Origin: Bactericera cockerelli
Lineage: Eukaryota > Arthropoda > Insecta > Hemiptera > Triozidae
Reading direction: 5' to 3'
NCBI GenBank assembly: GCA_024516035.1
Contig: CM044956.1
Coordinates: forward strand, 6,126,111 to 6,190,110
DNA length: 64,000 nt
Shown: piece by piece, positions 50,365 to 61,261 of the stretch
How positions within the stretch are numbered: the stretch's first letter is position 1
Layout of the letters: each line of letters opens with the position of its first letter
The notes under the pieces: generated by a model
Told to the model about the DNA's origin: nothing
Databases searched by the model: none
Seen by the model: the letters and a program-made list of their open reading frames with translations, nothing else
Translations under genes and position numbers: made by a program

Positions 50365-50515
50365 TAACCTCAGTAGCTTGATCGATAGGGCGGCGGACTT
50401 GTAAACTGGAGGTCGGTGGTTCAGGTCCCGGGTTCAGTGAAGATTTAGTGAAGCGAGTTTGAGTGTTTGTGACATCACGAAAGAGATTAACACAAATCTA
50501 ACTAAAAATATTAAA
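50365..50515 (+). repeat. tRNA-derived SINE, family F
   Basis: Head CCTCAGTAGCTTGATCGATA with box A, box B-like GGTTCAGGTCCCGG, body AGCGAGTTTGAGTGTTTGTG ... ACATCACGAAAGAGATTAAC. Confidence 0.65.
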
Positions 50516-51772
50516 TTATTATAATTAAACATTTTCATAAAAAAAACGCGACTTCTAACTTATCAAGTATGTGTTATTTATTCATATAATTAAAAATAAT
50601 AATAGTAATTATTTATATTTTTAAAAAATACTTAACTTTCCGCTTAAATGTTATTTTTCAACATTTAAATTTATTTATTGTTAAAAATAAAATTCTGAAA
50701 TAGTTTTTATTTTTATTATTTACAGAAATAAAATCTTCTGAATATTTCAGAAAATTTTCATTTGAAATTTTCTCAGAAGGGTGCTCTGTCACAGATGTTT
50801 TTTTTTCGTTTTTTTTTTTTTTTTTTTTTTTTTCTTCTTCTTAAAGCGTTATGCTTAAAGCGCAAAAAAGTCACTAGTTTGGTTTTTCAATTTCTTGAGA
50901 AACTGTGCTCTACAAAAATCATCTTGTTTACTTTCTGTTTTTTCCAAGAGGAAAAAAAAACTGTCAGCCTGAGCGCAAAAATATTCAGGCTCCCAAGTAG
51001 AAAAGAATTTGGGGGTAGGTATAATAAGCAGAATATTAAACCATGATGGACAGTCATAGTGAAAAATTCTCTAACCAGTTTAACAAGTTTAATAATTTCA
51101 AAAACAAAAAAAAATAATTTTTTCTGACATCTCTCCATAATAATCAGGCCCTTGGAAGTACAACATTTTTTTACTCCAGGTAGAAATTTTTATTTAGAGT
51201 TTATAAATTTTTTACGTCTGATACAACAAAATTTGTGACCTTTTTCATTTATTTTCGTGAGGAGTGTTGGAAACCCCCCTCAAAAATCTGGACCTGGTAT
51301 AATTGGATAGCTTAATGAAATAAAAATATTAGCATCTTTCTGTTAACTCTTAAGGGGGATTTAAGTTTTGTAAATGAAACACTGGTCTTATTTTTTAAGT
51401 AGAAAAAAAGAAAAAGAAAAGTATGGAAATAGAGAAAATTGAAAAGGAGAACATTTAAAAAAAATATGGTATGGAAAGTTTTCGAAAGGAAAATTGTTAA
51501 ATGTTTCGTATTTTCTTTTCTTTTACGCGTTGTTTGGAAAATAATCAAACGGTCTGTACTTTAATCTTATTACAAAGTTTGTTACGCCTTAAGGGGTTTT
51601 CCTTTTTCTAATTCATTTAATATTTTGTTCTGTTCGCTTCTCATATTGTTTTTTCTCCTCTGAGAATTAATTTTACAGTTTTTTGTTCTGTAGAGCGCTG
51701 TAAAAGTAGTATAATCAGCAGGTTCTGAAAAATACCACTGTACGGATTTCACCCGGTGTGGCTTCAGATTTA
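50516..51772. other. No gene seen
   Basis: AT-rich with T and A homopolymers. At 51,773 a single MITE end (GGGCCGAATTATAAAACAGG, preceded by TTA) appears without its partner, perhaps because of the LTR insertion nearby. Confidence 0.4.
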
Positions 51773-51862
51773 GGGCCGAATTATAAAACAGGATTAGTTT
51801 TAGTGGACACAATTCCTTAACTTTCACCTTGACAACAACTGTAGAGGTCATATCTGAGCCGG

Positions 51863-52083
51863 TGTAGAGGGTAGTGGGTTGGAATGAGAAGGCACTGTTT
51901 AGGTTGATTTAGAAATATATTTGTATACAGATTTTAGTTTCAGATTAAGATTAAATGGTAGCAATTTGGTTTGGGTACTCATTACAATGTAGATAAATGT
52001 GAAAGTGAGAAGTTCATTTAACAAACATGAAAAGATAATAGTACTGCACTTAGTATGACACGGCGATCACGGCGCACGCTACA
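51863..52083 (-). repeat. 3' LTR
   Basis: 221 bp, TGTAGAGG ... CGCTACA on this strand. It differs from the other LTR at two positions. Confidence 0.93.
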
Positions 52084-52097
52084 CACTCCCCTGCCAG
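52084..52097 (-). other. Polypurine tract of the LTR element
   Basis: On the minus strand GGCAGGGGAGTG abuts the 3' LTR, where plus-strand priming would start. Confidence 0.6.
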
Positions 52098-52127
52098 TGA
52101 TGTAATCACGATTCATCGGTGTGGGGA

Positions 52128-54317
52128 TTAGTTCTGGAATCTCTTGGGGAAGTGGACTCTGCGGCCGGATCGTGTCGTTATACTGGTTGGTTGAAGCGGG
52201 GGGCTGCGGCTGGTGCAATCTGCCTGGTGCTGTGGTGGGTCGGCAGTGTCGGTCATGGTGTAGGCTGGCTTCAGTCGATCAATGGTGACTGTGGTGTATT
52301 TTCCATTGATGTCAATCACGAACGTTCGGGAACTTCTCCTGACGACTGGGTAAGGTCCGTCGTATGGCATCTGGAGGCAGCGTTTGGAAAACTCTCGGCG
52401 GATGAAAACTTGGTCTGCGGTGTAGAGGTCCTTGAATATGAAGTGGGACTTGTCACCGTGCTGTGTTCCGCTGACTGGTTGGAGCTGGCGCATGTGGCTG
52501 CGAAGATCTTTGACGAACTCTGTTGTGGGGTCTGGATCATCTGTCTTGGATGTGAGGAACTCGCCGGGAAGTCTGAGTGGTTCACCGTAGACGAGTTCTG
52601 CGCTGGATGCCTTGAGATCGTCTCGCCATGCTGCTCGGATTCCAAGTAGGACAGTAGGGAGGATGTCTGTCCAGCGGTCGTTGTGGTGGCATTTGATTGC
52701 GGCCTTAAGCTGTCTGTGGAGTCGCTCGACCATTCCATTGGCTGCAGGATGATATGCCGTGGTGCGGAGGTGCTGTGAGCCGGTGAGTGTGCTGAGCTCT
52801 TTGAACAGGTTGGACTCGAACTGTCTGCCTTGGTCGGTGGTGATGCGGAGTGGAGTGCCGAACCGTGCGATCCGGTGAGGGTGAGCGAGGAGGGTGGCTG
52901 CTGCGAGTCGCTCTTTGCACTGATCGAATGATTTGATTGCTTCGGGCGTCCATTGAATCTCTGCCTTGCCTTTGATGTTGTCAGTCAGGAGATCGTTGAC
53001 TGGTGCGAAGGTGTGGGATGCTCTGGGTATGAAGCGGCGGTAGAAGTTGAGCATCCCCATGAATTGTCGTACACCTTTGGCTGTAGTTGGTCGCGGGAAC
53101 TGCAGGATATCCTTGACTCTGTCGGGAAGCGGGCTTGTCCCATCCTTGGAAATGAAGTATCCTAGGAATCGGACTTGTTCCTGGCCAAACACACATTTGC
53201 TGGGATTCAGGACAAGAGAGTGGTCTTGGAATCGCTTGAAGATGATTGAGAGGTGTGCCAGGTGTTCTTCCTCTGAGTTGGAAGCTACGAGGACATCGTC
53301 GATGTAGGGGAAACAGAAGTCTAAGCCTCGAAGAACTTCATCCATGAAGCGTTGGAATGTCTGGGCTGCGTTGCATAGGCCAAATGACATGTAGGGGAAC
53401 TCAAACAGGCCAAATGGGGTGGTGATTGCAGTCTTGCAGATGTCTTCCTCGGCTACTGGGATCTGATTGTAGGCTCGGACGAGGTCTAGTGTGGTGAAGA
53501 TTGTTTTGCCTTGGAGAATGTGGGCGAAGTCTTGTATATGTCTCACCGGATACTGATCTGGAATGGTGCGGGCATTGAGTCCTCGATAGTCTCCGCAGGG
53601 TCGCCAGGTGTCGGCTTGCGGCTTCTCGACCATGTGGAGGGGTGCAGACCATGGACTGTTGGAAGGTCGAGCAATGCCTAGTTGTAACATTGCGTCGAAC
53701 TCCTTCTTGGCGGCCTTGAGCTTGGCTGGTGCGAGACGCCTTGGTTTGCTGGCAACTGGAGGACCGGGAGTTGTCTCAATGAAGTGCTTAGTGTTGTGAC
53801 GGATGATGCCTGGAGTACCATCGGGGCGTGTGATGTCCTTGAACTGCTGGAGGAGCTGGTGGTACGGAGAGGCTTCGGAGACTGTCTTGACTGACGGGAT
53901 ATTGGATTCAGCAACATGTCCTTGGGCAGTGAGGTGAGTGGTCCCATCAAGTAGTCTGTGGTTCCGTAGGTCCACTAGCAAATTAAAATGGTGGAGGAAA
54001 TCTGCGCCGATGATTGGCTTTGAAACATCTGCTACTACGAACCGCCAGGTGAAGTCGCGCCGGAGTCCAAAGTTCAGTGACAAGGTGATGGTGCCGTAGG
54101 TGTTGATGTCCGTGGAATTGGCTGCGGACAGGATGTAGTCGGTCTTCTCACGTCTACCAGGTGCTGCAGAACGTGGGAAAACGCATAAGTCGGCGCCAGT
54201 GTCAATGAGGAACTGCAACTTGGTTGAATGCTCTGTGACGAAGAGACGGCGGGGCGTAGGACTCGACTGAGAAGCCGTCATGATCAGCGGTCCGTGGCGT
54301 TTCCCTGAAACTTGCAT
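52128..54317 (-). CDS. Pol polyprotein with in-frame RT-integrase deletion fusion
   Basis: 729 aa, open throughout. Aspartic protease with LIDTGAD (37-43); reverse transcriptase with D278 ([13 protein letters not shown]), [13 protein letters not shown] and YIDD (338-341); thumb/connection to LLAHP (476-480). There it jumps to [16 protein letters not shown] in the integrase core, with D495 and E531 (35 residues apart). RNase H, the integrase zinc domain and the first catalytic Asp are missing, so this copy cannot complete transposition by itself. The tail (from 620) is the integrase C-terminal region. The ORF overlaps the gag zinc-box frame, so a frameshift would join them. Confidence 0.93.
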   Translation of the reverse strand: MQVSGKRHGPLIMTASQSSPTPRRLFVTEHSTKLQFLIDTGADLCVFPRSAAPGRREKTDYILSAANSTDINTYGTITLSLNFGLRRDFTWRFVVADVSKPIIGADFLHHFNLLVDLRNHRLLDGTTHLTAQGHVAESNIPSVKTVSEASPYHQLLQQFKDITRPDGTPGIIRHNTKHFIETTPGPPVASKPRRLAPAKLKAAKKEFDAMLQLGIARPSNSPWSAPLHMVEKPQADTWRPCGDYRGLNARTIPDQYPVRHIQDFAHILQGKTIFTTLDLVRAYNQIPVAEEDICKTAITTPFGLFEFPYMSFGLCNAAQTFQRFMDEVLRGLDFCFPYIDDVLVASNSEEEHLAHLSIIFKRFQDHSLVLNPSKCVFGQEQVRFLGYFISKDGTSPLPDRVKDILQFPRPTTAKGVRQFMGMLNFYRRFIPRASHTFAPVNDLLTDNIKGKAEIQWTPEAIKSFDQCKERLAAATLLAHPHRIARFGTPLRITTDQGRQFESNLFKELSTLTGSQHLRTTAYHPAANGMVERLHRQLKAAIKCHHNDRWTDILPTVLLGIRAAWRDDLKASSAELVYGEPLRLPGEFLTSKTDDPDPTTEFVKDLRSHMRQLQPVSGTQHGDKSHFIFKDLYTADQVFIRREFSKRCLQMPYDGPYPVVRRSSRTFVIDINGKYTTVTIDRLKPAYTMTDTADPPQHQADCTSRSPPLQPTSITTRSGRRVHFPKRFQN

Positions 54318-54463
54318 GGCTGCTCACATTTCTTTGCTTGGGGTCCGAAGCGCCAGTGGTACCAGCAAGTGTCTGTGCGTGGCCTGGAAATGCTGCGGCC
54401 TCGGAACTGGGAACGGCTCTGGTATCTGTCACGGGCTGGGGATTGACTTCTGGGGCGCATTAC
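54284..54463 (-). pseudogene. Gag C-terminal fragment with CHCC zinc box
   Basis: The minus-strand frame has an Arg/Ser-rich stretch, then [18 protein letters not shown], a C-X2-H-X9-C-X3-C box characteristic of CsRn1-type Gag. It overlaps the start of pol in another frame. It is cut off from the rest of gag by the insertion that begins at 54,464. Confidence 0.75.
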
Positions 54464-55525
54464 GATTCGGCCCAAAAAGGTTTATGAAAAAGGTTTTCGA
54501 TTTCAGGTAAAAAAGGTCACCGAACGATTCGGCCCAGTGCAACATTCGAAGTACCGTACATATTGAGGGATTTTTTATTATTCAAGATTAAATTACGGAA
54601 TTACCTTCTATGTATATCAGGCTTTGGCCTTCTATGTATTAGGCATGGCCTACTATGTATTTTATCTAACCCTACTATATTCTTGAGGCATGGCCTTCTA
54701 TGTATTTTACCTAACCCAACTATATTCTTAAGGCATGGCCTTCTATGCATTTTACCTAACCCTACTATAAACCTGAGGCATTGCCTTATATTATGTATTA
54801 ACCCTAACCCTACTATATTCTTGAGGCATGGCCTTCTATGTATTTTACCTAACCCTACTATAAACCTAAGGCATTGCCTTCTATGTATTATCCCTAACCC
54901 TACTATATTCTTGAGGCATGGCCTTCTATGTATTTTACCTAACCCTACTATATTCTTGAGGCATGGCCTTCTATGTATTTTACCTAACCCTACTATAAAC
55001 CTAAGGCATTGCCTTCTATGTATTATCCCTAACCCTACTATATTCTTGAGGCATGGCCTTCTATGTATTTTACCTAACCCTACTATATTCTTGAGGCATG
55101 GCCTTCTATGTATTTTACCTAACCCTACTATATTCTTGAGGCATGGCCTTCTATGTATTTTACCTAACCCTACTATATTCTTGAGGCATGGCCTTCTATG
55201 TATTTTACCTAACCCTACTATATTCTTGAGGCATGGCCTTCTATGTATATTACCTAACCCTACTGTCAAACACTCAAATAAACACTGATAACAAAGATGA
55301 CTGTTATTAGTTCAAAACAATAACATCGTGAACATCGCCATTGTTCTCAGTTCTTTCAGGGCAACGTTTCCATACTATTTTATAGGGATTTTTTGGTGGA
55401 ATGAAAGTGGGACTTTTTGTTAGAATGAAAGTGGGACTTTTTGTGTGGGATCAAAACTTGATAGTGTGTTTTGGGACGAATCATGCTATGGAAAAGGTCT
55501 CCTCAGGTAATTTGGGCCGAATCGT
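54464..55525. mobile_element. TIR element with internal minisatellite, inserted in gag
   Basis: Perfect 13-bp inverted ends, ACGATTCGGCCCA at 54,464-54,476 and TGGGCCGAATCGT at 55,513-55,525. A second copy of the end motif sits inside the left end (54,524-54,536) and a diverged one inside the right (about 55,470, GGGACGAATCAT), so both ends are doubled. No transposase is present. No clear target duplication is visible. It is probably a non-autonomous DNA transposon. Confidence 0.65.
54600..55265. repeat. 45-bp minisatellite, about 14 copies
   Basis: Unit GGCATGGCCTTCTATGTATT ... ACCTAACCCTACTATATTCTTGA. Two variants alternate (one with TTCTTGAGGCATGG, one with AACCTAAGGCATTG), and one unit has an extra codon. 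Because 45 is a multiple of three and the unit has no stop, long frames run on both strands. They are not genes. Confidence 0.9.
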
Positions 55526-55826
55526 GAAGTTCCCGACTTCTGCTCTGATGGTTAAATCGTAGTGATGCAACTTCTTGACGGAGACTGGCAATTTCTTGAC
55601 TGAAGATGGCGGCAAGTTGGTTGAATTTGAGGGTAAGTATGTCATCAGCCCTTGGTATTGAAGTTTCTGAGTGAGTTGCGAGCTCTGTGAGGTTCTTCTC
55701 CTCAGGCATGGTTGAAGCTTGATAAGGGCCAGGAACTGCTTGGCTAGGGCTGGGAGGTTGGCTGCTGGAGGTTGGCTGGTTGCTGGGGTTGAGCTGCTGG
55801 AGGTTGGCTGGTTGCTGGGGTTGTTG
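55526..55826 (-). pseudogene. Gag N-terminal remnant
   Basis: About 300 nt between the primer site and the insertion. One frame (from 55,709) has a gag-like run: NQLAAIFSQEIASLRQEVAS then an Arg/Ser-rich QSRSRELHD. The capsid-coding part is absent, so gag was already deleted here. Confidence 0.6.
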
Positions 55827-55844
55827 ATCACGTCGGGGTCACCA
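55827..55844 (-). other. Primer-binding site, tRNA-Trp
   Basis: On the plus strand ATCACGTCGGGGTCACCA equals the 3' end of tRNA-Trp with CCA. It lies 3 bp inside the 5' LTR. Confidence 0.9.
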
Positions 55845-55847
55845 CTT

Positions 55848-56068
55848 TGTAGAGGGTAGTGAGTTGGAATGAGAAGGCACTGTTTAGGTTGATTTAGAAA
55901 TATATTTGTATACAGATTTTAGTTTCAGATTAAGATTAAATGATAGCAATTTGGTTTGGGTACTCATTACAATGTAGATAAATGTGAAAGTGAGAAGTTC
56001 ATTTAACAAACATGAAAAGATAATAGTACTGCACTTAGTATGACACGGCGATCACGGCGCACGCTACA
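55848..56068 (-). repeat. 5' LTR
   Basis: 221 bp. Two differences from the 3' LTR (GAGTT for GGGTT near the left edge, AATGATAG for AATGGTAG). Confidence 0.93.
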
Positions 56069-56373
56069 CCGGGCTTTGTAGCTGTTCGAGTATATTAGCT
56101 TTGTGGTTTAACGGAGCTGTGACCAGCCTTCGTGACGGAAGTCATTGAAAAAACAGCATGTGAAATTTTGAAGTAAAATGTAGAATTTAAAGCAGGAAAT
56201 ATAATTTTTGAATTTAGAATTTTTGAAGCAGGATGTAGAATTTTGAACCCGCAAGAAGAATTTTGAATCACCAAGTAGAATCTTGAAGCAAGTAGAATTG
56301 TAAAGTAGGAAGTAGAATTTTGAAGCAATACGCGGAATTGTAAAGCACCCAATATAATTTTGAATAAAGTTAA

Positions 56374-56494
56374 AAGTTATCATATTTGTGTTATTCACTT
56401 TCGTGATATCACAACTACTCAAACTCGCTTTTACTAAATCTGCGCTGAAACCGGGACTTGAACCACCGACCTCCAGGTTACAAGTCCGTTGCCT
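56374..56494 (-). repeat. tRNA-derived SINE, family F
   Basis: AAAAGTTATCATATTTGTGT ... GATATCACAACTACTCAAAC ... GGGACTTGAACCACCGACCT ... TTACAAGTCCGTTGCC. Confidence 0.65.
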
Positions 56495-56632
56495 AATTTT
56501 GAATATAAAAACCAAAAAAAAAAAAAAATATTACAATAATCATATGGTTATTGTAATAATAATATTACTAAATTGTGATGAGAATTAATAGATGTATAGA
56601 TACATTTTGAAGTGAAAAGTGGAAACTTTTAA

Positions 56633-56672
<40 letters not shown>

Positions 56673-56682
56673 GGTAAGTATG

Positions 56683-56848
56683 CCCCGGAACCGCTTTCGC
56701 ATTACTTCAAGGCACTTTACCTTTACATCCATGCCATTCCGGAAACGGAAAATTTCGGTCAGAAATTTCCGCTCCGGCCGGGATTCGAACCCGCAACCTC
56801 CGGGTCAGTAAACAATGCTCTTAACCACTGATCCACGGAGGTCGGCTC
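56683..56848 (-). repeat. tRNA-derived SINE, family I
   Basis: Reverse strand head GCCGACCTCCGTGGATCAGT with box A, box B GGTTCGAATCCC; body CGGAAATTTCTGACCGAAAT ... CCGGAATGGCATGGATGTAA. Confidence 0.7.
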
Positions 56849-56965
56849 TTTGAACCTGCAAGAATTTTTTTGAAGCAACAAGTGTAATTTTGAAGTAACA
56901 AGTGTAATTTTGAAGCAACAAGTGTAATTTTGAAGCAGGACGTCGAATTTGCTTATGCTGCAGCA

Positions 56966-58148
56966 CAGAAATTTTAAAAAAAATTTCATCTCTATAAAAT
57001 AGGGAAAATTTTGAAGTATTTACAGTAGCATAACATTGAATTTGGAAATACCTTCATCAGCAATTAAAATTATTATACTTTTAATTTTGCTGTGTTGTGT
57101 TTTTCGTTCAATCTTTGTTGAGAACATTTAAGTTATTTTTTTTCTGCATGAATTGGAGATTAGATTTTCAAGTGGCTTTAAAACAAATATTATAATATAC
57201 ATAAATCTGGCTAGTTTAAAATTTCGTGTATTTATTAATGTTGAAAGGAAGTTTTAAGGAAGAAATTGTTATAAGGAAGAAGGTTTCCCGACGGTTTACA
57301 AGCTAATTATTTTGTATAGTACCAAAACGGTTGCAGTACAGAATAAAAAGGATATTGTAAACTTGTATTTGGTGGCATCTCCACGTCCCTAGTCCACATG
57401 AGCTGATGGTGTGAAAGCATACTCAAAACATAAAGTCTTTTTTTTTTCACTTTCGCACTAGCTTTGCTTAGCCACTTGAACAAAGTCAGTATAGACGTGG
57501 AAACATCAGACTTTCATTAACTTGATTCTGGAGGCCCTTGTTAATATTATTAGCCTCCTTTATTAACTTGATGAATTTTTTTTCTATTTTTACTTCTCTT
57601 ACATTTTATATTAATTTGTGTATTGTATGTCCAATTAATAAAGTGTTAAATAATAATAATAATGAGGAAGGAGTCTGCCTAGAAAATCCCACTAGCCCAG
57701 CATACAGTTTCAATCACCTACTATTACTTTTAAAAGGACAGCTCTCAGGGGATTTGATTCTCACCCCTTGACCTAATAACCTCCCGAAAGCGCCACTGGA
57801 TGAATTTCTACGGGGGAGGGGTAAATGGGGGGTACAAAAAAGTTCAATGTTCAGGAGAGGTACGAAAGTTTATGTGAAAAAAAGGGGAAAAAGTTTCCTA
57901 CGGTTCCTGCTACGTAGGATTCCTAGCAAGACCCCCCCTCTCCTCTTTCAGTCTACCATTTCTCTTTTAAAATACCCCCCCCCCCCCCCCCGAGATCTAC
58001 CATTTGCACTCTCTTCATTAAAAAAACAAATAGAATCCTTTTCGCTAGTGATAATAATTATTGTAATAATATGTATGCTTTGTTTTGCTTACCCTGAAAA
58101 AAGTTTGTCAGAAATTATGTATACTCGTTTTTTGTTGTTGAGAGAATC
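56966..58148. other. No gene seen; retroposon tail
   Basis: 57,540-57,662 ends in TGTCCAATTAATAAAGTGTT and a (TAA)n run, like the end of family B. A C run sits at 57,975-57,991. The frames here have no recognisable domain. Confidence 0.4.
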
Positions 58149-58868
58149 ATGTTGAGACAAATCAAGTTTATATTTCACGTCTCTCTTTCTTTTCTCTCCT
58201 TCTCTCTGTCTCTTTCTCCCTCTTTCCCTTCCTTCTCTCTCTCTCTCTCTTTCTTTTCTCTTCTCCTCTTCTTCTCTCTGTCTCTTTCTCTCTCTTTCCC
58301 TTCATTCTCTCTCTCTCTCTTTTCTCTTCTTCTCTTTGTCTCTTTCTCTCTCTTTCCCTCCCTTCTGTCCTTCTTTCTGTCTCTTTTTCTGTTTTTAACT
58401 TTTTTCTCTGTCTGTCTTTGTCCTATATTCTTTAACTTTTTCTTTTTAACTCACATCTTTTCTTTCTCTCTCTCTCTTCCTTCTTATTCTTTCTCTCTCT
58501 CTCATTTCACTCCTTCTCGCTCTCTCTTTACCTTTTTATCTATGACTCGTACTCCCTTTGTCCTATATTCTGTAACTCTCTCTCTCTATCTCTTTATTTC
58601 AATCCCTCTTACTCCCTTTGTCCTTCTTTCTGTAACTCTCTCTCTCTCTGTTTCTCTTGCTTTTTAACTATCTCCCTCCCTTTATTTCTTTAACCTCTAT
58701 ATGCCATTACCTCTTTTTCCATATACAAGACATTTGATATAATCTTCTTTTTAATTATACCTCTCTCACTCTTCTAAGATTATTTTATTTCTCTCTTTTT
58801 TCATTTCATTCAGCATTTTGTAGGCACCCTTATTTCTCTCTTCATTATGTAATTACTCGTATAATATA
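58149..58868. other. CT-rich simple sequence
   Basis: CTCTCT, CTTTCTCTCT and related repeats; the open frame is Ser/Leu/Phe-rich junk. Confidence 0.8.
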
Positions 58869-59762
58869 CAGGGTGAGCATAAAGTCTCACCCCACCCCCC
58901 GTATCTCGAGAATGGCTAAAAATACAAGAAAACGCAAAAACCCGTATTCCTTAATTTTTGGGGGGATTAATTTTCAGTCAAAATTTTTTTGCCTACACGG
59001 CCCCAGTCAGGCTGGGCTTGGACCAACTTTAAAATCTTAAACAGAATGGTATGTCTTGTGGCATATTGTTTTTAAGGTCTCATAGAGAGAAGTTTATTAC
59101 AACAAATTTCAGTGAGCTACGACTTACCGTTCTTGATATTCAGGGTCGAACGTCCTGCGTAATATCCATATATTTTGACCTATAACTCGTTAACCGTAAA
59201 TTATAGAAAAATAAAATTTGTTGATAATAACTCCTTATGAAAAGCCCTGTGGAAAAAGGTATAACTCGACATACTCTGTTGATATTAGTTTCTGGTCGGT
59301 TTTGTCAGCCAGCCGGACGAACAGTCCGAAAATTTTTAACGAAAAAACATATCAAGTTTTAACTTGTTCGAAAGTTCTTGCCATAAGGAGTTATTATCAA
59401 CAAATTTCATTTTTCTGGAATTTACGGTCAACGAGTTATAGGTCAAAATATATGGATATTACGCAGGACGTTCGACCCTGTATCTCAAGAACGGTAAGTC
59501 GTAGCTCACTGAAATTTGTTGTAATAAACTTCTCTCTATGAGACCTTGAAAACAATATGCCACAAGACATACCATTCTATTTAAGATTTTAAAGTTGGTC
59601 CATGCCCAGATTGCCCAGCCTGACTGGGGCCGTGTAGGCAAATTTTTTTTTGGCTGAAAATCAATCCCCCTAAAATCGAAGGGATACGTGTTTTTGCGTT
59701 TTCTTGTATTTTCAGCCATTCTCGAGATACGGGGTGTGGGGTGAGACTTTATGCTCACCCTG
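58869..59762. mobile_element. Mariner-like foldback element, 894 bp
   Basis: Begins CAGGGTGAGCATAAAGTCTC and ends with its complement, flanked by TA on both sides. The arms are about 371 and 381 bp (58,869-59,239 and 59,382-59,762) and pair along nearly their whole length around a spacer of about 140 bp. No transposase is present. The ends are typical of Tc1/mariner-type MITEs. Confidence 0.8.
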
Positions 59763-59789
59763 TATGTGATATAATATATAAATTTTAAA

Positions 59790-60010
59790 CTCAGTAACTT
59801 GATCGATGAGGCGGCGAACTTGTAATCTGGAGGTTGGTGGTTCAAGTCCCACCTTCAGCCTTTTTTTTTTTATCTATTGCAGGTGGGCACAACCTCATTA
59901 TTTGTTGATGATGTTTATTTGTTAAATATAAACAAATTAAAAAATGGCTTGAGTAAAGCGAGTTTGAGTAGTTGTGACATCACGAAAGTGATTAACACAA
60001 CTATATGAAG
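59790..60010 (+). repeat. tRNA-derived SINE, family F, interrupted
   Basis: Head CTCAGTAACTTGATCGATGA and box B GGTTCAAGTCCC, then a T run and about 75 bp of other sequence, then the body AGCGAGTTTGAGTAGTTGTG ... ACATCACGAAAGTGATTAAC. Confidence 0.6.
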
Positions 60011-60112
60011 AAAAAATAAATCACGATGTGTTGTATTGTACACAATGTGATAAGATCACAATTTTCGTCAACAAGAATTTGTAGATCTTTAATGTGAATT
60101 CTTAAGATGAAA

Positions 60113-60252
60113 AAGATATCATATTTTGAGTTAATCACTTTCGTTATATCACAACTACTCAAATCGCTTTACTATATCTACGCTGAAACCGGAACTTGAA
60201 CCACCGACCTCCAGGTTACATGTCCGCCGCTTTATCGATCAAGCTACTGAGG
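60113..60252 (-). repeat. tRNA-derived SINE, family F
   Basis: AAAGATATCATATTTTGAGTT ... ACAACTACTCAAATCGCTTT ... GGAACTTGAACCACCGACCT ... TTTATCGATCAAGCTACTGAG. Inverted relative to the copy just to its left. Confidence 0.7.
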
Positions 60253-60729
60253 GGGGGTTAAGACGAAAAATAAATAATAAATAATCAAAAAGGAAAAAGA
60301 AGAAATGTAAAAAAACAGCAATCATCAATAATTATTTTTCATCTCAATAACCTTGCCCTTCGGATAATTTGTCAGCGCATTGTCGCGGTAAAACGACACT
60401 GACGACTGTTCTTCCTTCTACGACATTTTTTTTCTGTAAAATTTTCCCAGCGATTCTTTTTTCAAAAAAAAAAAAAAAAAAAAATGCACAATACTCGCTG
60501 AAAAGATTTGCCACCCCAACATGTCATTCATCATACTTTTTTTCGCCGCATCAGGCGCTCTTGCTTCCCCGAAAGATTTAGGAAATTAAGTTGACGGAGT
60601 ATTGCAGGTTCAAAATAAAATTGCTGACGCCCCATTTGTCAAATAAAAAGACGTTTTTTGAGATAATAAAATCTCTAGTAACTCTAGTGTTGCACGCTCC
60701 ATTTTCTTTAAATTCACTGTGCCACTCTG
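60253..60729. other. No gene seen
   Basis: AT-rich with an A run at 60,464-60,483. Nothing supported. Confidence 0.4.
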
Positions 60730-61074
60730 ATGGTGCACGCTACGGTGTTATTTTCAATCTTTTCTGAAAGTGCAGTCTCTGGCGAACATTTCGACGAGAA
60801 GACAGGGAAAACACAATCAATGAGTCACCTAGCAGCAAAAATAAGCATGACAATCCAGAGAGGTAATGCTGCTAGCGTGTTGGGAGCATTGCCATCAGAA
60901 GAATTGACATCCATATTCTCTCTGTAAATTTTAATAAAATATAGCTATCACCTGATTTATACAGTCTGACTAGGAAAAAAAATAAAAAAAATCGGTATAG
61001 TGGTCCATTGCAGGGACGGCGTGCAACGCAAGAGTGTGACCAGAATCTCCTGTACCAATCATGCAGTCTGGGGG
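60730..61074 (+). CDS. Weak two-exon gene candidate
   Basis: An open stretch from ATG 60,730 to 60,923 (or from an acceptor at 60,774-75) could splice over a 90-nt GT...TTGCAG intron to a GC-rich 61-nt exon (61,014-61,074, donor GGG|GTAACT). The phases agree (CT|G), and the joined frame stays open: ...SGEHFDEKTGKTQSM... then DGVQRKSVTRISCTNHAVWG. I do not recognise the product. Base composition is higher in GC than the surroundings, which is the main support. Confidence 0.25.
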
Positions 61075-61261
61075 GTAACTTCGCGCCCGCACGCAATGTG
61101 TGAACTTGCGACATCCACTTCAAACACTAGGAGGAAGCATTGTGCACGACCGAAACAAAATTAATGAGAAAAGTCTGTCAGGATATTGTGAGAGAGAAAA
61201 AAATCATCGTCTTGCTCTATCTAACAGTAAATATTTTACATTTTCTCGTAACAGGAAAAGA

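Larger units (their letters stand above)
51863..56068 (-). mobile_element. Ty3/gypsy LTR retrotransposon, CsRn1-like, internally deleted
   Basis: 4206 bp between 221-bp LTRs, flanked by CCGG on both sides (51,859-62 and 56,069-72). The primer site is complementary to tRNA-Trp and gag keeps a C-X2-H-type CHCC box, both traits reported for the CsRn1 clade. The two LTRs differ at two positions by eye, so it is young. It has lost most of gag, RNase H and the integrase N-terminus, and carries a second element in gag. Confidence 0.93.
56160..56965. repeat. Degenerate 20-bp tandem array interrupted by two SINEs
   Basis: Units like TAGAATTTTGAAGCAGGAAG run from 56,160 to 56,370 and again from 56,850 to 56,960. 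SINE F (56,374-56,494) and SINE I (56,683-56,848) sit in between, probably inserted into one original array. Confidence 0.65.

Noticed and set aside
52119..52649. 176-aa plus-strand open frame
   Set aside because: Antisense shadow of the pol integrase region.
54600..55265. CRISPR-like or telomeric array
   Set aside because: Units are contiguous without unique spacers, the DNA is eukaryotic, and the CCTAACCCTA stretch is only a small part of a 45-bp unit.
54563..55288. Open frames of 241 aa (+) and 222 aa (-)
   Set aside because: They come from a 45-bp minisatellite whose unit length is a multiple of three and lacks stops.
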